Shown: in pieces, positions 1-7,719 of the stretch
Layout of the letters: every line of letters begins with the position of its first letter
How positions within the stretch are numbered: position 1 is the stretch's first letter
DNA from: Brevundimonas sp. M20
GTDB taxonomy: Bacteria; Pseudomonadota; Alphaproteobacteria; Caulobacterales; Caulobacteraceae
Assembly: GCF_006547065.1 (NCBI RefSeq)
Contig: NZ_CP041243.1
Location: 372,001 to 436,000, forward strand
Reading direction: 5' to 3'
Length of the DNA: 64,000 nucleotides
Notes under the pieces: model-generated
Told to the model about the DNA's origin: nothing
Databases searched by the model: none
The model's input: only the letters and a program-made list of their open reading frames with translations
Made by a program: the position numbers and the translations under genes

Positions 1-68
1 ACCAGCTAGCTCACGACAGGGCATTAGAAACACACGTTTTTTTAAGTCGCCTGTGCCAATCCGGGGCA

Positions 69-1343
69 ATGTCGGGAAGTAATGCCCAAACCCCGGCCGC
101 CAGAAAGCGGCTGACGCAACAGGAACTGGACGCCATCTGCGTCCGGCACGACCGTCTGTGGCAGGCCAAGCCGGGGGGCGCCCGCGCGGTCTTCGCCTGG
201 ATGGACCTGACGGGCCTGTCTCTGGCCGGGCGCAATCTGGCCGACGCCGATTTCGCCGCCGCTTGCCTGATCGACTGCGACCTGACCGGCGCGCGGCTCG
301 ATAACGCGACCTTCTTCGGGGCCGACATGCAGGACGCCGTCTTCCGGGACGCCAGCATGCGACGGGCCGATCTGCGCGGCGCCTGCCTGCGCGGCGCGGA
401 CCTGACCGGCGCGGACCTGTTCGAGGCGGACCTGCGCGAAGGCACCATCGCCGCGGCGGACTCCCGGCTCGGCTTCCGGGTGGTCGAGGCCCGCTCCATT
501 CGCGACACCACGGCCCAGGGGGCCTGTCTGGCGGGCGCAAATCTGGAGCGATCCAAGCTGACCGGCGTCATCGCTGTGGCCGCCGACTTTTCGGACGCGG
601 TGATGAAGGACTGCAAACTGGTCCGCGCCAACCTGAAACAGGCCAGCTTCAAGGGCGCGAACCTCGCCGGCGCCGACCTGTCCGGCGCGGACCTGACGGG
701 CGCCGACCTGCGTGACGCCGTACTGGTCGGGGTGAAATCCGCCATGTGGCGCACCGACGGCGCCGATATGGCCGGCGCCCTGACGGACAACCGGTCCGCC
801 GGTGAGCCGGTGGGCAAGATGCCCGCCGCCGAGATGCTGTCCGAACATGCCCAGTGGTGCGAGACCGGCGGCGCCTCGGGCCAGCCGTCCGTCTTCGACG
901 GCGTCGACCTGCGGGCGCTGAAGTCCATCCGCGGCTACAATCTGACGGCCCTGTCGGCCAAGGGCGCTGTTTTCTACGGCCTCGACATGGGCGGAGTGCA
1001 GCTTCAGGGCGCGCATCTGGAAGGCGCCGACCTGCGCTCGGTCAACCTGCGCGGCGCCGATCTGCGCGGCGCCCGTCTGGCCCGGTCCCGTCTCGACGGC
1101 TCGGACCTGCGCGAGGCCCAGCTCGGGCCCTTGATGATCGCCGCCGACCGCCTGATGCCCGCCGACCTGACCGGCGCCAGCCTCAAGGGCGCGGACCTCT
1201 CGGGCGCGGACATGAAGCGCGCCAACCTGACCGACGCCGCTCTGAATCGGGCGATCCTGCACGGCGCCAGCCTGCGCCAGGCCGAGCTTCGCGGCGCCGC
1301 CACCTTCGGCGCCAAGGGCCTGGACGCGGCGCTTCAGGCATAG
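69..1343 (+). CDS. pentapeptide-repeat protein
   Basis: This is a 424-residue protein made largely of A(D/N)LxG-type five-residue repeats, as in 'ADLTGADLFEADL' and 'LKGADLSGADMKRANL'. Such repeats fold into a right-handed quadrilateral beta-helix. There are two repeat blocks, roughly residues 50-240 and 300-415, separated by a less regular linker of about 60 residues. The first 45 residues (with 'LDAICVRHDRLW') are not repeat and may be a capping domain. No signal peptide or membrane segment is visible, so it is probably cytosolic. Members of the family range from gyrase-binding DNA mimics to proteins of unknown role, and nothing here decides which. A hairpin terminator follows the stop codon. 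The start is the first ATG in frame after the upstream AT-rich stretch. Confidence 0.88.
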   Translation: MSGSNAQTPAARKRLTQQELDAICVRHDRLWQAKPGGARAVFAWMDLTGLSLAGRNLADADFAAACLIDCDLTGARLDNATFFGADMQDAVFRDASMRRADLRGACLRGADLTGADLFEADLREGTIAAADSRLGFRVVEARSIRDTTAQGACLAGANLERSKLTGVIAVAADFSDAVMKDCKLVRANLKQASFKGANLAGADLSGADLTGADLRDAVLVGVKSAMWRTDGADMAGALTDNRSAGEPVGKMPAAEMLSEHAQWCETGGASGQPSVFDGVDLRALKSIRGYNLTALSAKGAVFYGLDMGGVQLQGAHLEGADLRSVNLRGADLRGARLARSRLDGSDLREAQLGPLMIAADRLMPADLTGASLKGADLSGADMKRANLTDAALNRAILHGASLRQAELRGAATFGAKGLDAALQA

Positions 1344-1346
1344 AAA

Positions 1347-1383
1347 AGGGGCGACGCATCGCGCCGCCCCTCTCTTCTTTTGG
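1347..1383 (+). terminator. intrinsic terminator after the pentapeptide gene
   Basis: A GGGGCG...CGCCCC hairpin begins four bases after the stop codon and is followed by a pyrimidine/T-rich run (TCTCTTCTTTT). It separates this gene from the convergent hsp20 gene. Confidence 0.7.
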
Positions 1384-1454
1384 CCTGGCGCCTGTCGGCT
1401 GCTTGAGGCCGGGTTCGGCCAACCTTCAGGGTTCGGCTTCTGGTCTGACGACGC

Positions 1455-1922
1455 TTACGCCGCCTTGGTCTTCTTGTCTTCGATCAGCTTCGAACCGCCG
1501 CCGATCTCGATACGGCGGGGCTTCAGCGCTTCCGGCAGTTCACGGGCCAGCTCGATGGACAGCAGGCCGTTCGCCAGGTCGGCGGTCTTCACGACCACAT
1601 AATCGGCCAACTGGAACCGGCGCTCGAAATCGCGCTCGGCCAGACCGCGGTGCAGGAAGTTGCGCTCGGCGCCCGCATCGTCATTGGCGGTCTTGCGACC
1701 GGTCACGGTGAGCAGGTTCTCCTTCACCTCGATGTTCAGCTCGTCAGGCGTGAAGCCAGCGACGGCGATCTCGATGCGATAGGCGTTCTCGCCGGTGGTC
1801 TCGATGTTGTAGGGCGGCCAACCGTTCTCCTGGCTGGTGCGCGCGGCGCTTTCCAGCAGACTGGCCAGACGGTCGAAGCCGACGGCCGAACGGTAGAGCG
1901 GCGAGAAATCATAGGTACGCAT
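1455..1922 (-). CDS. Hsp20/alpha-crystallin small heat-shock protein
   Basis: This 155-residue protein is an ATP-independent holdase that keeps unfolding proteins soluble. The N-terminus '[19 protein letters not shown]' matches class A small heat-shock proteins of proteobacteria (IbpA type). An alpha-crystallin domain spans roughly residues 35-130, with '[20 protein letters not shown]' entering the domain and '[13 protein letters not shown]' near its end. The C-terminal I-x-I anchor is represented by 'RRIEIGG'. Length is normal. An AGGAGG ribosome-binding site lies 8 bases before the ATG inside a predicted small hairpin, and a sigma-32-type promoter lies about 140 bases upstream. Both transcription and translation are therefore probably heat-controlled. 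Confidence 0.95.
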   Translation of the reverse strand: MRTYDFSPLYRSAVGFDRLASLLESAARTSQENGWPPYNIETTGENAYRIEIAVAGFTPDELNIEVKENLLTVTGRKTANDDAGAERNFLHRGLAERDFERRFQLADYVVVKTADLANGLLSIELARELPEALKPRRIEIGGGSKLIEDKKTKAA

Positions 1923-1960
1923 GTGTCATCCTCCTGAGGATCAGCAAGGTTGTCGGTCCT
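1923..1960 (-). promoter_or_regulatory. putative ROSE-type RNA thermometer
   Basis: On the minus strand the leader just before the start reads TTGCT, then ATCCT-CAGG-AGGAT, placing the Shine-Dalgarno AGGAGG in a stem. A conserved U(U/C)GCU close to a paired Shine-Dalgarno sequence is the hallmark of ROSE elements before alphaproteobacterial small heat-shock genes. The assignment rests on this motif, the gene class and the roughly 130-nt leader; folding was not computed. Confidence 0.55.
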
Positions 1961-2060
1961 GCGGTTTGTTGCCCGGACCGAGGATGGGAGTTCGGCTCGT
2001 GCGGCCCGTGATCGGCCCCGCGCGCTCCGGAGGCCCCGACATCGGCGGCCTCGGAAAGTC

Positions 2061-2088
2061 AGATGGGAAGCCGCGTTTCGACGTCAAG
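2061..2088 (-). promoter_or_regulatory. sigma-32 (RpoH) heat-shock promoter for hsp20
   Basis: The minus strand carries CTTGACG, 14 bases, then CCCATCT. This fits the alphaproteobacterial RpoH pattern (CTTG... / CCCAT-T). It points at the hsp20 gene and leaves a leader of about 130 nt, a length suited to a ROSE element. Confidence 0.75.
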
Positions 2089-2166
2089 AGCGCGTGATCG
2101 TGTCGCGCAGGACGTGATGCATCTTGCCCCTGCCGCCCTCCGCCGTCAGGGTCGCGCCTCCTTCAA

Positions 2167-3012
2167 ATGAAGCGGGGCTCCCCGATGCGACTTACCCTTC
2201 TGGCCGCGACCAGCGCTTTCCTTGTCCCGACCGCCGCCATGGCCCAGGCGCTGCCGACGCTCCCGTCTCTGGATGAAAGCCCGTCCCAACGTTCGGCCCG
2301 CCGCGCCGCCATGCTTCCGCCCGAACTTCAGGAAGACGCCGCCCTGCAGGCCGCCGTCGCGTCCCCGACCCGTCCCGAGGCCGATCGCGCCCGTGACGCC
2401 GCCCGCCATCCCTTCGAGACCCTGACGTTCTGGGGCCTGCGTCCCGGCCTGACGGTGGTGGAGATCGAGCCGGGCCGCGCCGGATGGTGGCGAAACATCC
2501 TCGAGCCCTATGCGGCAGCGACCGGTGGCCGCTATGTCGGGGTCAATCGCCCGCTGGAGGGCATGGGGGTCGAGGACGGATCGGCGGACATGATCGTGGT
2601 CGCCCGCGCCCTGCATAACTGGCACCGCGCCGGTCGCACCGCGCCCTATATGGCGGCCTTCTTCAAGGCGCTGAAGCCGGGCGGCGTTCTGGCCATCGAG
2701 CAGCATCGCGGCGCCGAAGGCCTGAACGCCGACCAGACCGCCCCGACCGGCTATGTCTCCGAAAGCTATGTGATCCACGCCGCCCAGGCCGCGGGCTTCG
2801 TGCTGGAGGGGCGAAGCGAACTGAACGCCAATCCGGCCGATGACCACAATCACCCCTTCGGCGTCTGGACCCTGCCGCCGACGCGGGTGAGCGCGCCGCG
2901 TGAGGGCAACGCCAATGATCGCCCCACGCCCCTGACGGAGGAGGAGCGCGCTCGCTTCGACGCGATCGGCGAGAGCGACCGCATGACCCTGCGATTCCGC
3001 AAGCCGGAGTAA
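2167..3012 (+). CDS. exported methyltransferase-like protein (COG4798 type), paralogue 1
   Basis: This 281-residue protein has a cleavable signal peptide ('LTLLAATSAFLVPTAAMAQA') followed by a class I SAM-methyltransferase-like fold. Visible blocks are 'TLTFWGLRPGLTVVEIEPG', 'ADMIVVARALHNW', 'FKALKPGGVLAIEQHR' and the ending 'ESDRMTLRFRKPE'. The same blocks occur in the next gene, so the two are tandem paralogues. The glycine-rich SAM loop is degenerate here (G-R-A-G-W-W instead of G-S-G-W-Y-T), so catalysis is doubtful. Periplasmic location is also odd for a SAM-dependent enzyme. The start could be the second ATG at 2185, which also begins a good signal peptide. Confidence 0.8.
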   Translation: MKRGSPMRLTLLAATSAFLVPTAAMAQALPTLPSLDESPSQRSARRAAMLPPELQEDAALQAAVASPTRPEADRARDAARHPFETLTFWGLRPGLTVVEIEPGRAGWWRNILEPYAAATGGRYVGVNRPLEGMGVEDGSADMIVVARALHNWHRAGRTAPYMAAFFKALKPGGVLAIEQHRGAEGLNADQTAPTGYVSESYVIHAAQAAGFVLEGRSELNANPADDHNHPFGVWTLPPTRVSAPREGNANDRPTPLTEEERARFDAIGESDRMTLRFRKPE

Positions 3013-3108
3013 GCAGGTGCCGCTTCCGATCCCGGTTTTGACCCTGCGCGGGAACAAGGTTAAGCCCTCCGCTCCGGTGGCGGTCCGACCGCTCCGCGGG
3101 GGCCGTGC

Positions 3109-4020
3109 ATGACGAAGATCACCGAGGGTTTGCGACCGTTGCTGTCTCGCCGGGGCGTATTGTCCGGCGTTGCGGCCTCGGCCCTCGTCGGTCTGGCCGC
3201 CTGCGGGAAGAAGGAACAGACCGCCGAGCCGCCGGAAACCCCCAACGGTCCGCCCAAGGGCTCGCTGGAGTGGGCCGTGGCCGGTCCCTGGCGCGCCCAG
3301 GACCGCTGGCGTGACGGCGCCCGCCATCCGATGGAGACCCTGCGTTTCTTCGGCCTTCAGCCGCGCATGACCGTGGTCGATTTCTGGCCCGGCAGTGGCT
3401 GGTACACAGAGATTCTGGCCCCCTATCTCGCCGAGGGCGCCGGTCACTATATCGCCGCCGGCTATCAGACCGGACCGGGCGCGGATCCGGCGCAGGTCCA
3501 GCTCATGGGCGCCTTCCAGCAGCGGTTCGCCAACGACCGCAAACTGTATGGCGAGATCGAGCTGACCAGCTTCGGCCCGACCTCCGGACCGGTGGCCCCC
3601 GCCGGAACCGCCGATCTGGTTCTGTTCATGCGCAGCATCCATGCCTGGATGGCCGCGGGCATCGCCGAAAAGGCCTTCGCCGACGCCTGGGCGGCCCTGC
3701 GTCCCGGCGGCATTCTGGGTGTCGAGCAACACCGTCTCGGTCCCGAGGAGGACCAGGACCCGGTCGCCGCGAACGGATACGTGCAGGAAGCGTTCGTCAG
3801 ACAACTGGCCGCCGAAGCGGGCTTCGCCTTCGTCGCTGCGTCGGAAATCAACGCGAATGAAAGGGATACCAAGGATCATCCCTTTGGAGTGGACACCTTG
3901 CCGCCGCTGCGCCTGACCGCGGCGCGTGGTTCTCCGCCGGACCCGAGCTTTGATCGAACGAAGTATGAAGAGATCGGGGAAAGCGACCGCATGACCTTGA
4001 AATTCAGGAAGCCTGAGTGA
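3109..4020 (+). CDS. exported lipoprotein, methyltransferase-like, paralogue 2
   Basis: This 303-residue protein begins with a twin-arginine-like segment ('LLSRRGVLSGVAAS') and a lipobox ending 'LVGLAAC', so it is probably a lipidated periplasmic protein. The rest resembles the preceding gene: 'TLRFFGLQPRMTVVDFWPGS', a G-S-G-W-Y-T loop, 'LRPGGILGVEQHR' and the closing 'ESDRMTLKFRKPE'. It belongs to the predicted methyltransferase group COG4798. Unlike paralogue 1 it keeps a GxGxxT-like loop. The stop codon overlaps the start of the following hydrolase gene (GTGA), implying translational coupling. Confidence 0.82.
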   Translation: MTKITEGLRPLLSRRGVLSGVAASALVGLAACGKKEQTAEPPETPNGPPKGSLEWAVAGPWRAQDRWRDGARHPMETLRFFGLQPRMTVVDFWPGSGWYTEILAPYLAEGAGHYIAAGYQTGPGADPAQVQLMGAFQQRFANDRKLYGEIELTSFGPTSGPVAPAGTADLVLFMRSIHAWMAAGIAEKAFADAWAALRPGGILGVEQHRLGPEEDQDPVAANGYVQEAFVRQLAAEAGFAFVAASEINANERDTKDHPFGVDTLPPLRLTAARGSPPDPSFDRTKYEEIGESDRMTLKFRKPE

Positions 4021-5093
4021 ACCGAGCCGCCGCCTATGCCGCCAATGCGCCCCTGATGGGCGTTCCGGGCGCTTCCTCGCCTCCCGGCGGCGAGGGAGAG
4101 TGGTTCCGCGGCGCGGGCGGTCTGCGTCTGCGCGCCGCCTTCTGGACGCCCTCGGCTCTGGTGGCCCGCAAGCCGCGCGGCACCGTGGTGCTCAGCCCCG
4201 GCCGCACCGAGCCGATCGAGAAGTATTTTGAGGTCATCGGCAACTTCCTGGCGCGGGGTTGGTGCGTTCTGGCCCATGACTGGCGGGGGCAGGGTCTGTC
4301 GGCCCGCCTGCTGCCGGACCGGCTGAAAGGGCACGCCCGCGCGGTCGAGGAATTCCTGGACGACTACGCCCGCCTGCTCGACGCTTTCGAGGCCCGCGCG
4401 CCCAAGCCGTGGGTCATGGTCGGCCATTCGATGGGCGGCGCCCTGAACCTCATGACGCTCGAGAACGGCGAAAGCCGCTTCTCCGGCGCGATCCTGTCCA
4501 GCCCGATGCTGCGCATCCGGACCGGCAAACGGTCGATGTGGTCGGTCAAGCTGGCGGTGCGCTGGAACCTGCGTCACGGCAAGGCGGGCGACTATGTCCT
4601 TGACGACGCCGACGATCCCTTCGACCACACCTTCGAGAAGGACGCCCTGACGTCCGACGAGACCCGCTACGAGCAGTGGCGGCAGCAACTGTACGCCTGC
4701 CCGCATCTGGCGGTCGGCGGTCCGACCTGGGGCTGGCTCGCTTTCGGGCTGGACGTCGGCGAACGCGCGCTGAAGCCCAAGGCTCTGAAGGCCGTCCGCA
4801 TCCCTGTCGCCGTGGTCCAGTCGGGCGAGGATGATCGCGTCTGGAAGCAGACCAACAAGTGGGCGGCCCGCCGTCTGGGTCGTGGTCGCTACGTCGAGGT
4901 TCCCGGCGCCAAGCATGAAGTCATCATGGAGACCGACGACAAGCGCGCGGTCTTCCTCGAGGAATTCGACGCCATGGCCGCCTATGTCTCGCCGGTCGAG
5001 GATCTCAGCCCGACCGCGGCGGCCGAACCCGCCGCCGCTGAACCGGCCGCTGACGTGGGCTTCCCACAGGGCACGGAACCTTCGGCGGCCTGA
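4017..5093 (+). CDS. alpha/beta hydrolase (lysophospholipase/monoacylglycerol lipase-like)
   Basis: This is a 358-residue serine hydrolase. The nucleophile elbow is 'MVGHSMGGAL' (about residue 140). The acid and histidine of the triad are likely in 'VQSGEDDRVW' and 'PGAKHEVIME'. The oxyanion-region block 'VVLSPGRTEPIEKYFEVI' and 'LAHDWRGQG' are typical of the PldB/monoglyceride-lipase group. No signal peptide is evident and the C-terminal 40 residues are Ala/Pro/Glu-rich. The GTG start overlaps the stop of the upstream lipoprotein by four bases, so the two are co-translated. Substrate is not known. Confidence 0.85.
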   Translation: MNRAAAYAANAPLMGVPGASSPPGGEGEWFRGAGGLRLRAAFWTPSALVARKPRGTVVLSPGRTEPIEKYFEVIGNFLARGWCVLAHDWRGQGLSARLLPDRLKGHARAVEEFLDDYARLLDAFEARAPKPWVMVGHSMGGALNLMTLENGESRFSGAILSSPMLRIRTGKRSMWSVKLAVRWNLRHGKAGDYVLDDADDPFDHTFEKDALTSDETRYEQWRQQLYACPHLAVGGPTWGWLAFGLDVGERALKPKALKAVRIPVAVVQSGEDDRVWKQTNKWAARRLGRGRYVEVPGAKHEVIMETDDKRAVFLEEFDAMAAYVSPVEDLSPTAAAEPAAAEPAADVGFPQGTEPSAA

Positions 5094-5095
5094 GC

Positions 5096-5216
5096 CCGGC
5101 TAGTGATTGGTGGTTAGTGATTCGTGGGTGGCCGTTGGTCGGCCTGCGTCAGGGCGACAACCGCCTGTCGCGGCATCGAACCACTAATCACTAACCACCA
5201 ATCACTAGCCGGGCGC
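5096..5216. repeat. imperfect palindromic intergenic repeat, copy 1
   Basis: Outer arms starting GGCTAGTGATTGGTGG and ending CCACCAATCACTAGCC are almost perfectly complementary over about 35 bases, with a GC-rich centre. It lies between two convergent genes and could act as a bidirectional terminator. Related elements are at about 14079, 16473, 25470 and 26770. Confidence 0.85.
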
Positions 5217-5239
5217 CGCCCCCACCGACGGCCCTCGGC

Positions 5240-6043
5240 CTAAACCGCTGCCCGCTTCAGAGTCACCAGCGCCTGTTCGATCAGGCGTTCGTCGCCCACG
5301 GCCAGCACCTGTCCGGCGTCATCGGGCGCGCCGCCGCGCCAGTTGACCACCTTGCCGCCGGCCGCCTCGATGACGGGCACGAGGGCGGACCAGTCCCAGG
5401 GTTTCAGGCTGGTCTCGGCGACCAGATCCATCTTTCCGGCCGCCACCATCGCATAGGCGTAGGCGTCGCAGCCCAGCCGGGCCAGTCGCGCCGCCGCCCG
5501 CACCTGCGTCCAGGCGCCCAGTTCGGCGCCGTTGAAGATGTTCGGATCGGTGGTCGAGATCGTCGCCTCGGTCAGCTTTTCGCAGGACCGCGTCTTCAGC
5601 GGGGTCTCCTGACCGCCGCGTATCAGGCGCGCGCCGGATGGTCCGCCCAGAAAGATCTCGTCCAGACAGGGCTGGGCGATCACGCCCACGCTCGGTCTCC
5701 CCTGCACCCGCAGGGCGATCAGCGTCGTCCACAGGGGCAGGCCCGAGATGAACGCTCTTGTTCCATCAATAGGGTCCAGCACCCAGACGAACTCGGCGTC
5801 CGGCCGGTCCTCGCCGTATTCCTCGCCGATCACGCCGTGGTCGGGATAGCGTTCGGCGATCAGCTTGCGGATCGCGGCCTCGGCCTGTTTGTCGGCCTCG
5901 GTGACCGGGTCGAAGCCCGCCTTGCCGCCCTTGTCCTCATGCCCGATGTCCGAACGGAAGAAGGGCAGGGTGACGGTCGCCGCCGCGTTCGCCAGCTCAA
6001 CGATGAAGCGCTCATGTTCGGTCATGACAGGCGGGATACTCAC
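5240..6043 (-). CDS. hisN: histidinol-phosphatase, inositol-monophosphatase family
   Basis: This 267-residue Mg-dependent phosphatase most likely performs the histidinol-phosphate dephosphorylation step of histidine biosynthesis. Metal-binding motifs are 'GEEYG' (about residue 73), 'DPIDGTRAF' (about 91) and the C-terminal 'KPWDWSALVPVIEAAGG'. The 'FISGLPLWTTLIAL' stretch and the opening 'ERFIVELANAAA' agree with the HisN subgroup rather than inositol phosphatases or CysQ, though this split rests on resemblance only. Length is normal. Its 3' end faces the upstream hydrolase across a palindromic repeat. Confidence 0.82.
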   Translation of the reverse strand: MSIPPVMTEHERFIVELANAAATVTLPFFRSDIGHEDKGGKAGFDPVTEADKQAEAAIRKLIAERYPDHGVIGEEYGEDRPDAEFVWVLDPIDGTRAFISGLPLWTTLIALRVQGRPSVGVIAQPCLDEIFLGGPSGARLIRGGQETPLKTRSCEKLTEATISTTDPNIFNGAELGAWTQVRAAARLARLGCDAYAYAMVAAGKMDLVAETSLKPWDWSALVPVIEAAGGKVVNWRGGAPDDAGQVLAVGDERLIEQALVTLKRAAV

Positions 6044-6176
6044 GCCCCGCCGTCATGTCACCCTCCGACGCCGTGCAATGCGCGGATGGGCCGCCGATCA
6101 GACACGCGGTGCAACGCGCGTCCGGAAACCCTCGCCCTCACAGCACGCGACCGTGTCGCGTGCGCTAGGGCAAGCA

Positions 6177-6554
6177 TCAGGCGGGCGAGCCGTCCGTGTG
6201 CAGCGACTTGGCCAGATCCAGCAGGCGTCGGCGCGGCTTCTCGTCGAGCTGATAGTAGGCCTGGATCAGGTCGAGCGTTTCCTTGCGGGAAAACATCTCG
6301 CCGCCCTGGCTGGCGGCCTCGCGGCGCTCGATGGCCTCTTCCAGCCCGTCGTAGAAATAGCTCACCGGCGATTCCAGCGCTTCGGCCAGCTGCCACAGGC
6401 GGGCGGCCGAGATGCGGTTGGCGCCGCATTCGTACTTCTGGATCTGCTGGAAGCGGATGCCGACCTGGATGGCCAGCTGCTGCTGGGTCAGGCCCAGCAG
6501 GCGACGGCGGCGACGCAGCCGACGTCCGAGGTGAAGATCGATGTCCGAAGCCAT
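6177..6554 (-). CDS. XRE-family helix-turn-helix regulator
   Basis: This 125-residue protein has an N-terminal Cro/C1-type helix-turn-helix at about residues 10-65 ('LGLTQQQLAIQVGIRFQQIQ', then 'KYECGANRISAARLWQLAEA'). A short C-terminal segment carries 'ETLDLIQAYYQLDEKPRRRL'. This is the SinR-like arrangement common in Caulobacterales, where several paralogues occur per genome. It is divergent from the small membrane protein at 6737, with 180 bases between. Targets are unknown. Confidence 0.85.
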   Translation of the reverse strand: MASDIDLHLGRRLRRRRRLLGLTQQQLAIQVGIRFQQIQKYECGANRISAARLWQLAEALESPVSYFYDGLEEAIERREAASQGGEMFSRKETLDLIQAYYQLDEKPRRRLLDLAKSLHTDGSPA

Positions 6555-6736
6555 GGCCCGGGTCCCTTGATGGATCGCCTGTCCCGAAGCGGGACGGCTC
6601 GCCCTTCACGCGGCAAGGGACATGCCGCGCTCGCCTCCCGGGGGATTACGGAAAATCGCGGTTCTGCCCAGTGGAGGCAACCCGACCTCGACCGAGGCGT
6701 TTCCGGCCCGAGCGTTGCTTTTTGGAGAAGGCTGAA

Positions 6737-6979
6737 ATGACCATCATCTTCTGGATTATCGTCGGCATCATCGCGGGCTGGCTGGCCGAACAGATCATGG
6801 GCCGCAACCACGGCCTGCTCACCAATCTGATCGTGGGTATCCTGGGCGCCATCCTCGGCGGTTTCATCGCCAACGCCCTGGGCTTCTCGTGGGGCGGCTG
6901 GATCGGTTCGACCCTCGTCGCCACCCTGGGCGCCATCCTGCTGCTGTTCCTGCTGGGACTGTTCAAGCGAAAGGCCTGA
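6737..6979 (+). CDS. GlsB/YeaQ/YmgE-family small membrane protein
   Basis: This 80-residue protein has three hydrophobic helices. 'IIVGIIAGWLAEQIMG' and the glycine-rich 'LIVGILGAILGGFIANALG' are the signature of the transglycosylase-associated (GlsB/YeaQ/YmgE) family. The longer reading frame extending upstream is not needed, because this ATG follows a GGAGAAGG ribosome-binding site (6724-6731). Family members are often stress-induced, but their function is unproven. A strong bidirectional terminator follows. Confidence 0.88.
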   Translation: MTIIFWIIVGIIAGWLAEQIMGRNHGLLTNLIVGILGAILGGFIANALGFSWGGWIGSTLVATLGAILLLFLLGLFKRKA

Positions 6980-6995
6980 TGATCAGTCGGGCCTG

Positions 6996-7030
6996 AAAAA
7001 AGGGCGGCTCCGCGAGGAGCCGCCCTTTCT
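6996..7030. terminator. bidirectional intrinsic terminator
   Basis: AAAAAAGGGCGGCTCC, a four-base loop, then GGAGCCGCCCTTTCT. It sits between the convergent genes ending at 6979 and 7046 and works in both directions. Confidence 0.85.
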
Positions 7031-7045
7031 GTTGCGTCATGTCGA

Positions 7046-7588
7046 TCAGACGCCGGGAGGGCTCTGGCCTTCGCCCGGCGCGGGCTCCGGCGATGGCGTG
7101 GGTTCGCCCGCTGTCCGGGGTTCCGGCGCGGTGGTCGGAGGCGAGGCTTCCGGCGGCGAGGTCGGTTCCGAAGGGGCCGGCGTCGGAGCAGGCTCCGGCA
7201 TGGGCTCTGGCGCCGGGGGCGCGGACGGCTCGGGCGCGGCGGCGATCGCGGGCGCGGCGGAGAACTGACTCGCCGTCCAGCCGACCTTCACGCCGTTGGC
7301 CTGCGGCTCAAGACCGCCGGACGTCGGAACGCCGCGAAGCACGCCGTCGGAACCGCGGACAGTAAGCTCCTGTCCGGAAGGCCCGTTGCGGACGCCTTCA
7401 AGAACGCCGAGGGGCAAGCCGTCCGAGCCGACCACGGGCGACCCGGGCTGAAGCTCAAGCGAGCGGGGCTGGGCAGAGGCGGGAGGGGCGGACGGGTCTT
7501 GTTGCGGCGCCGTGCCGTCCTGGGCGATCGCCGGAGCGGTCATGAGGAACAGGCCGGCGACGCCGGTGAGGAGCGCGGTCTTTCGCAT
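7046..7588 (-). CDS. secreted Pro/Ala-rich protein
   Basis: This 180-residue protein starts with a clear signal peptide ('MRKTALLTGVAGLFLMTAPA', cleavage after AIAQ). A small globular middle follows with 'GSPVVGSDGLPLGVLEGV' and 'LTVRGSDGVLRGVP', then a Pro/Glu/Ala-rich low-complexity tail of about 60 residues. The middle resembles short PRC-barrel-like repeats found in Caulobacterales secreted proteins, but this is only a guess. The start is the ATG at 7588, because the upstream extension would disrupt the signal peptide. Confidence 0.7.
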   Translation of the reverse strand: MRKTALLTGVAGLFLMTAPAIAQDGTAPQQDPSAPPASAQPRSLELQPGSPVVGSDGLPLGVLEGVRNGPSGQELTVRGSDGVLRGVPTSGGLEPQANGVKVGWTASQFSAAPAIAAAPEPSAPPAPEPMPEPAPTPAPSEPTSPPEASPPTTAPEPRTAGEPTPSPEPAPGEGQSPPGV

Positions 7589-7719
7589 GATGTCAGCTTT
7601 CAATCTGGGCGGGCAAGATTGCTCGCCCGGTCCCAACACGGCCTGTTTCTGTTTGTTTCAGCTGCCCGAAAATGACCTTGGGCTTGCCGTGATTGGCCGA
7701 CTTCGGGTCTATCTGCGCC

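Noticed and set aside
2146..3879. 577-codon minus-strand frame opposite the methyltransferase-like genes
   Set aside because: Low-complexity Gly/Arg composition. The plus-strand paralogues with signal peptides explain the DNA.
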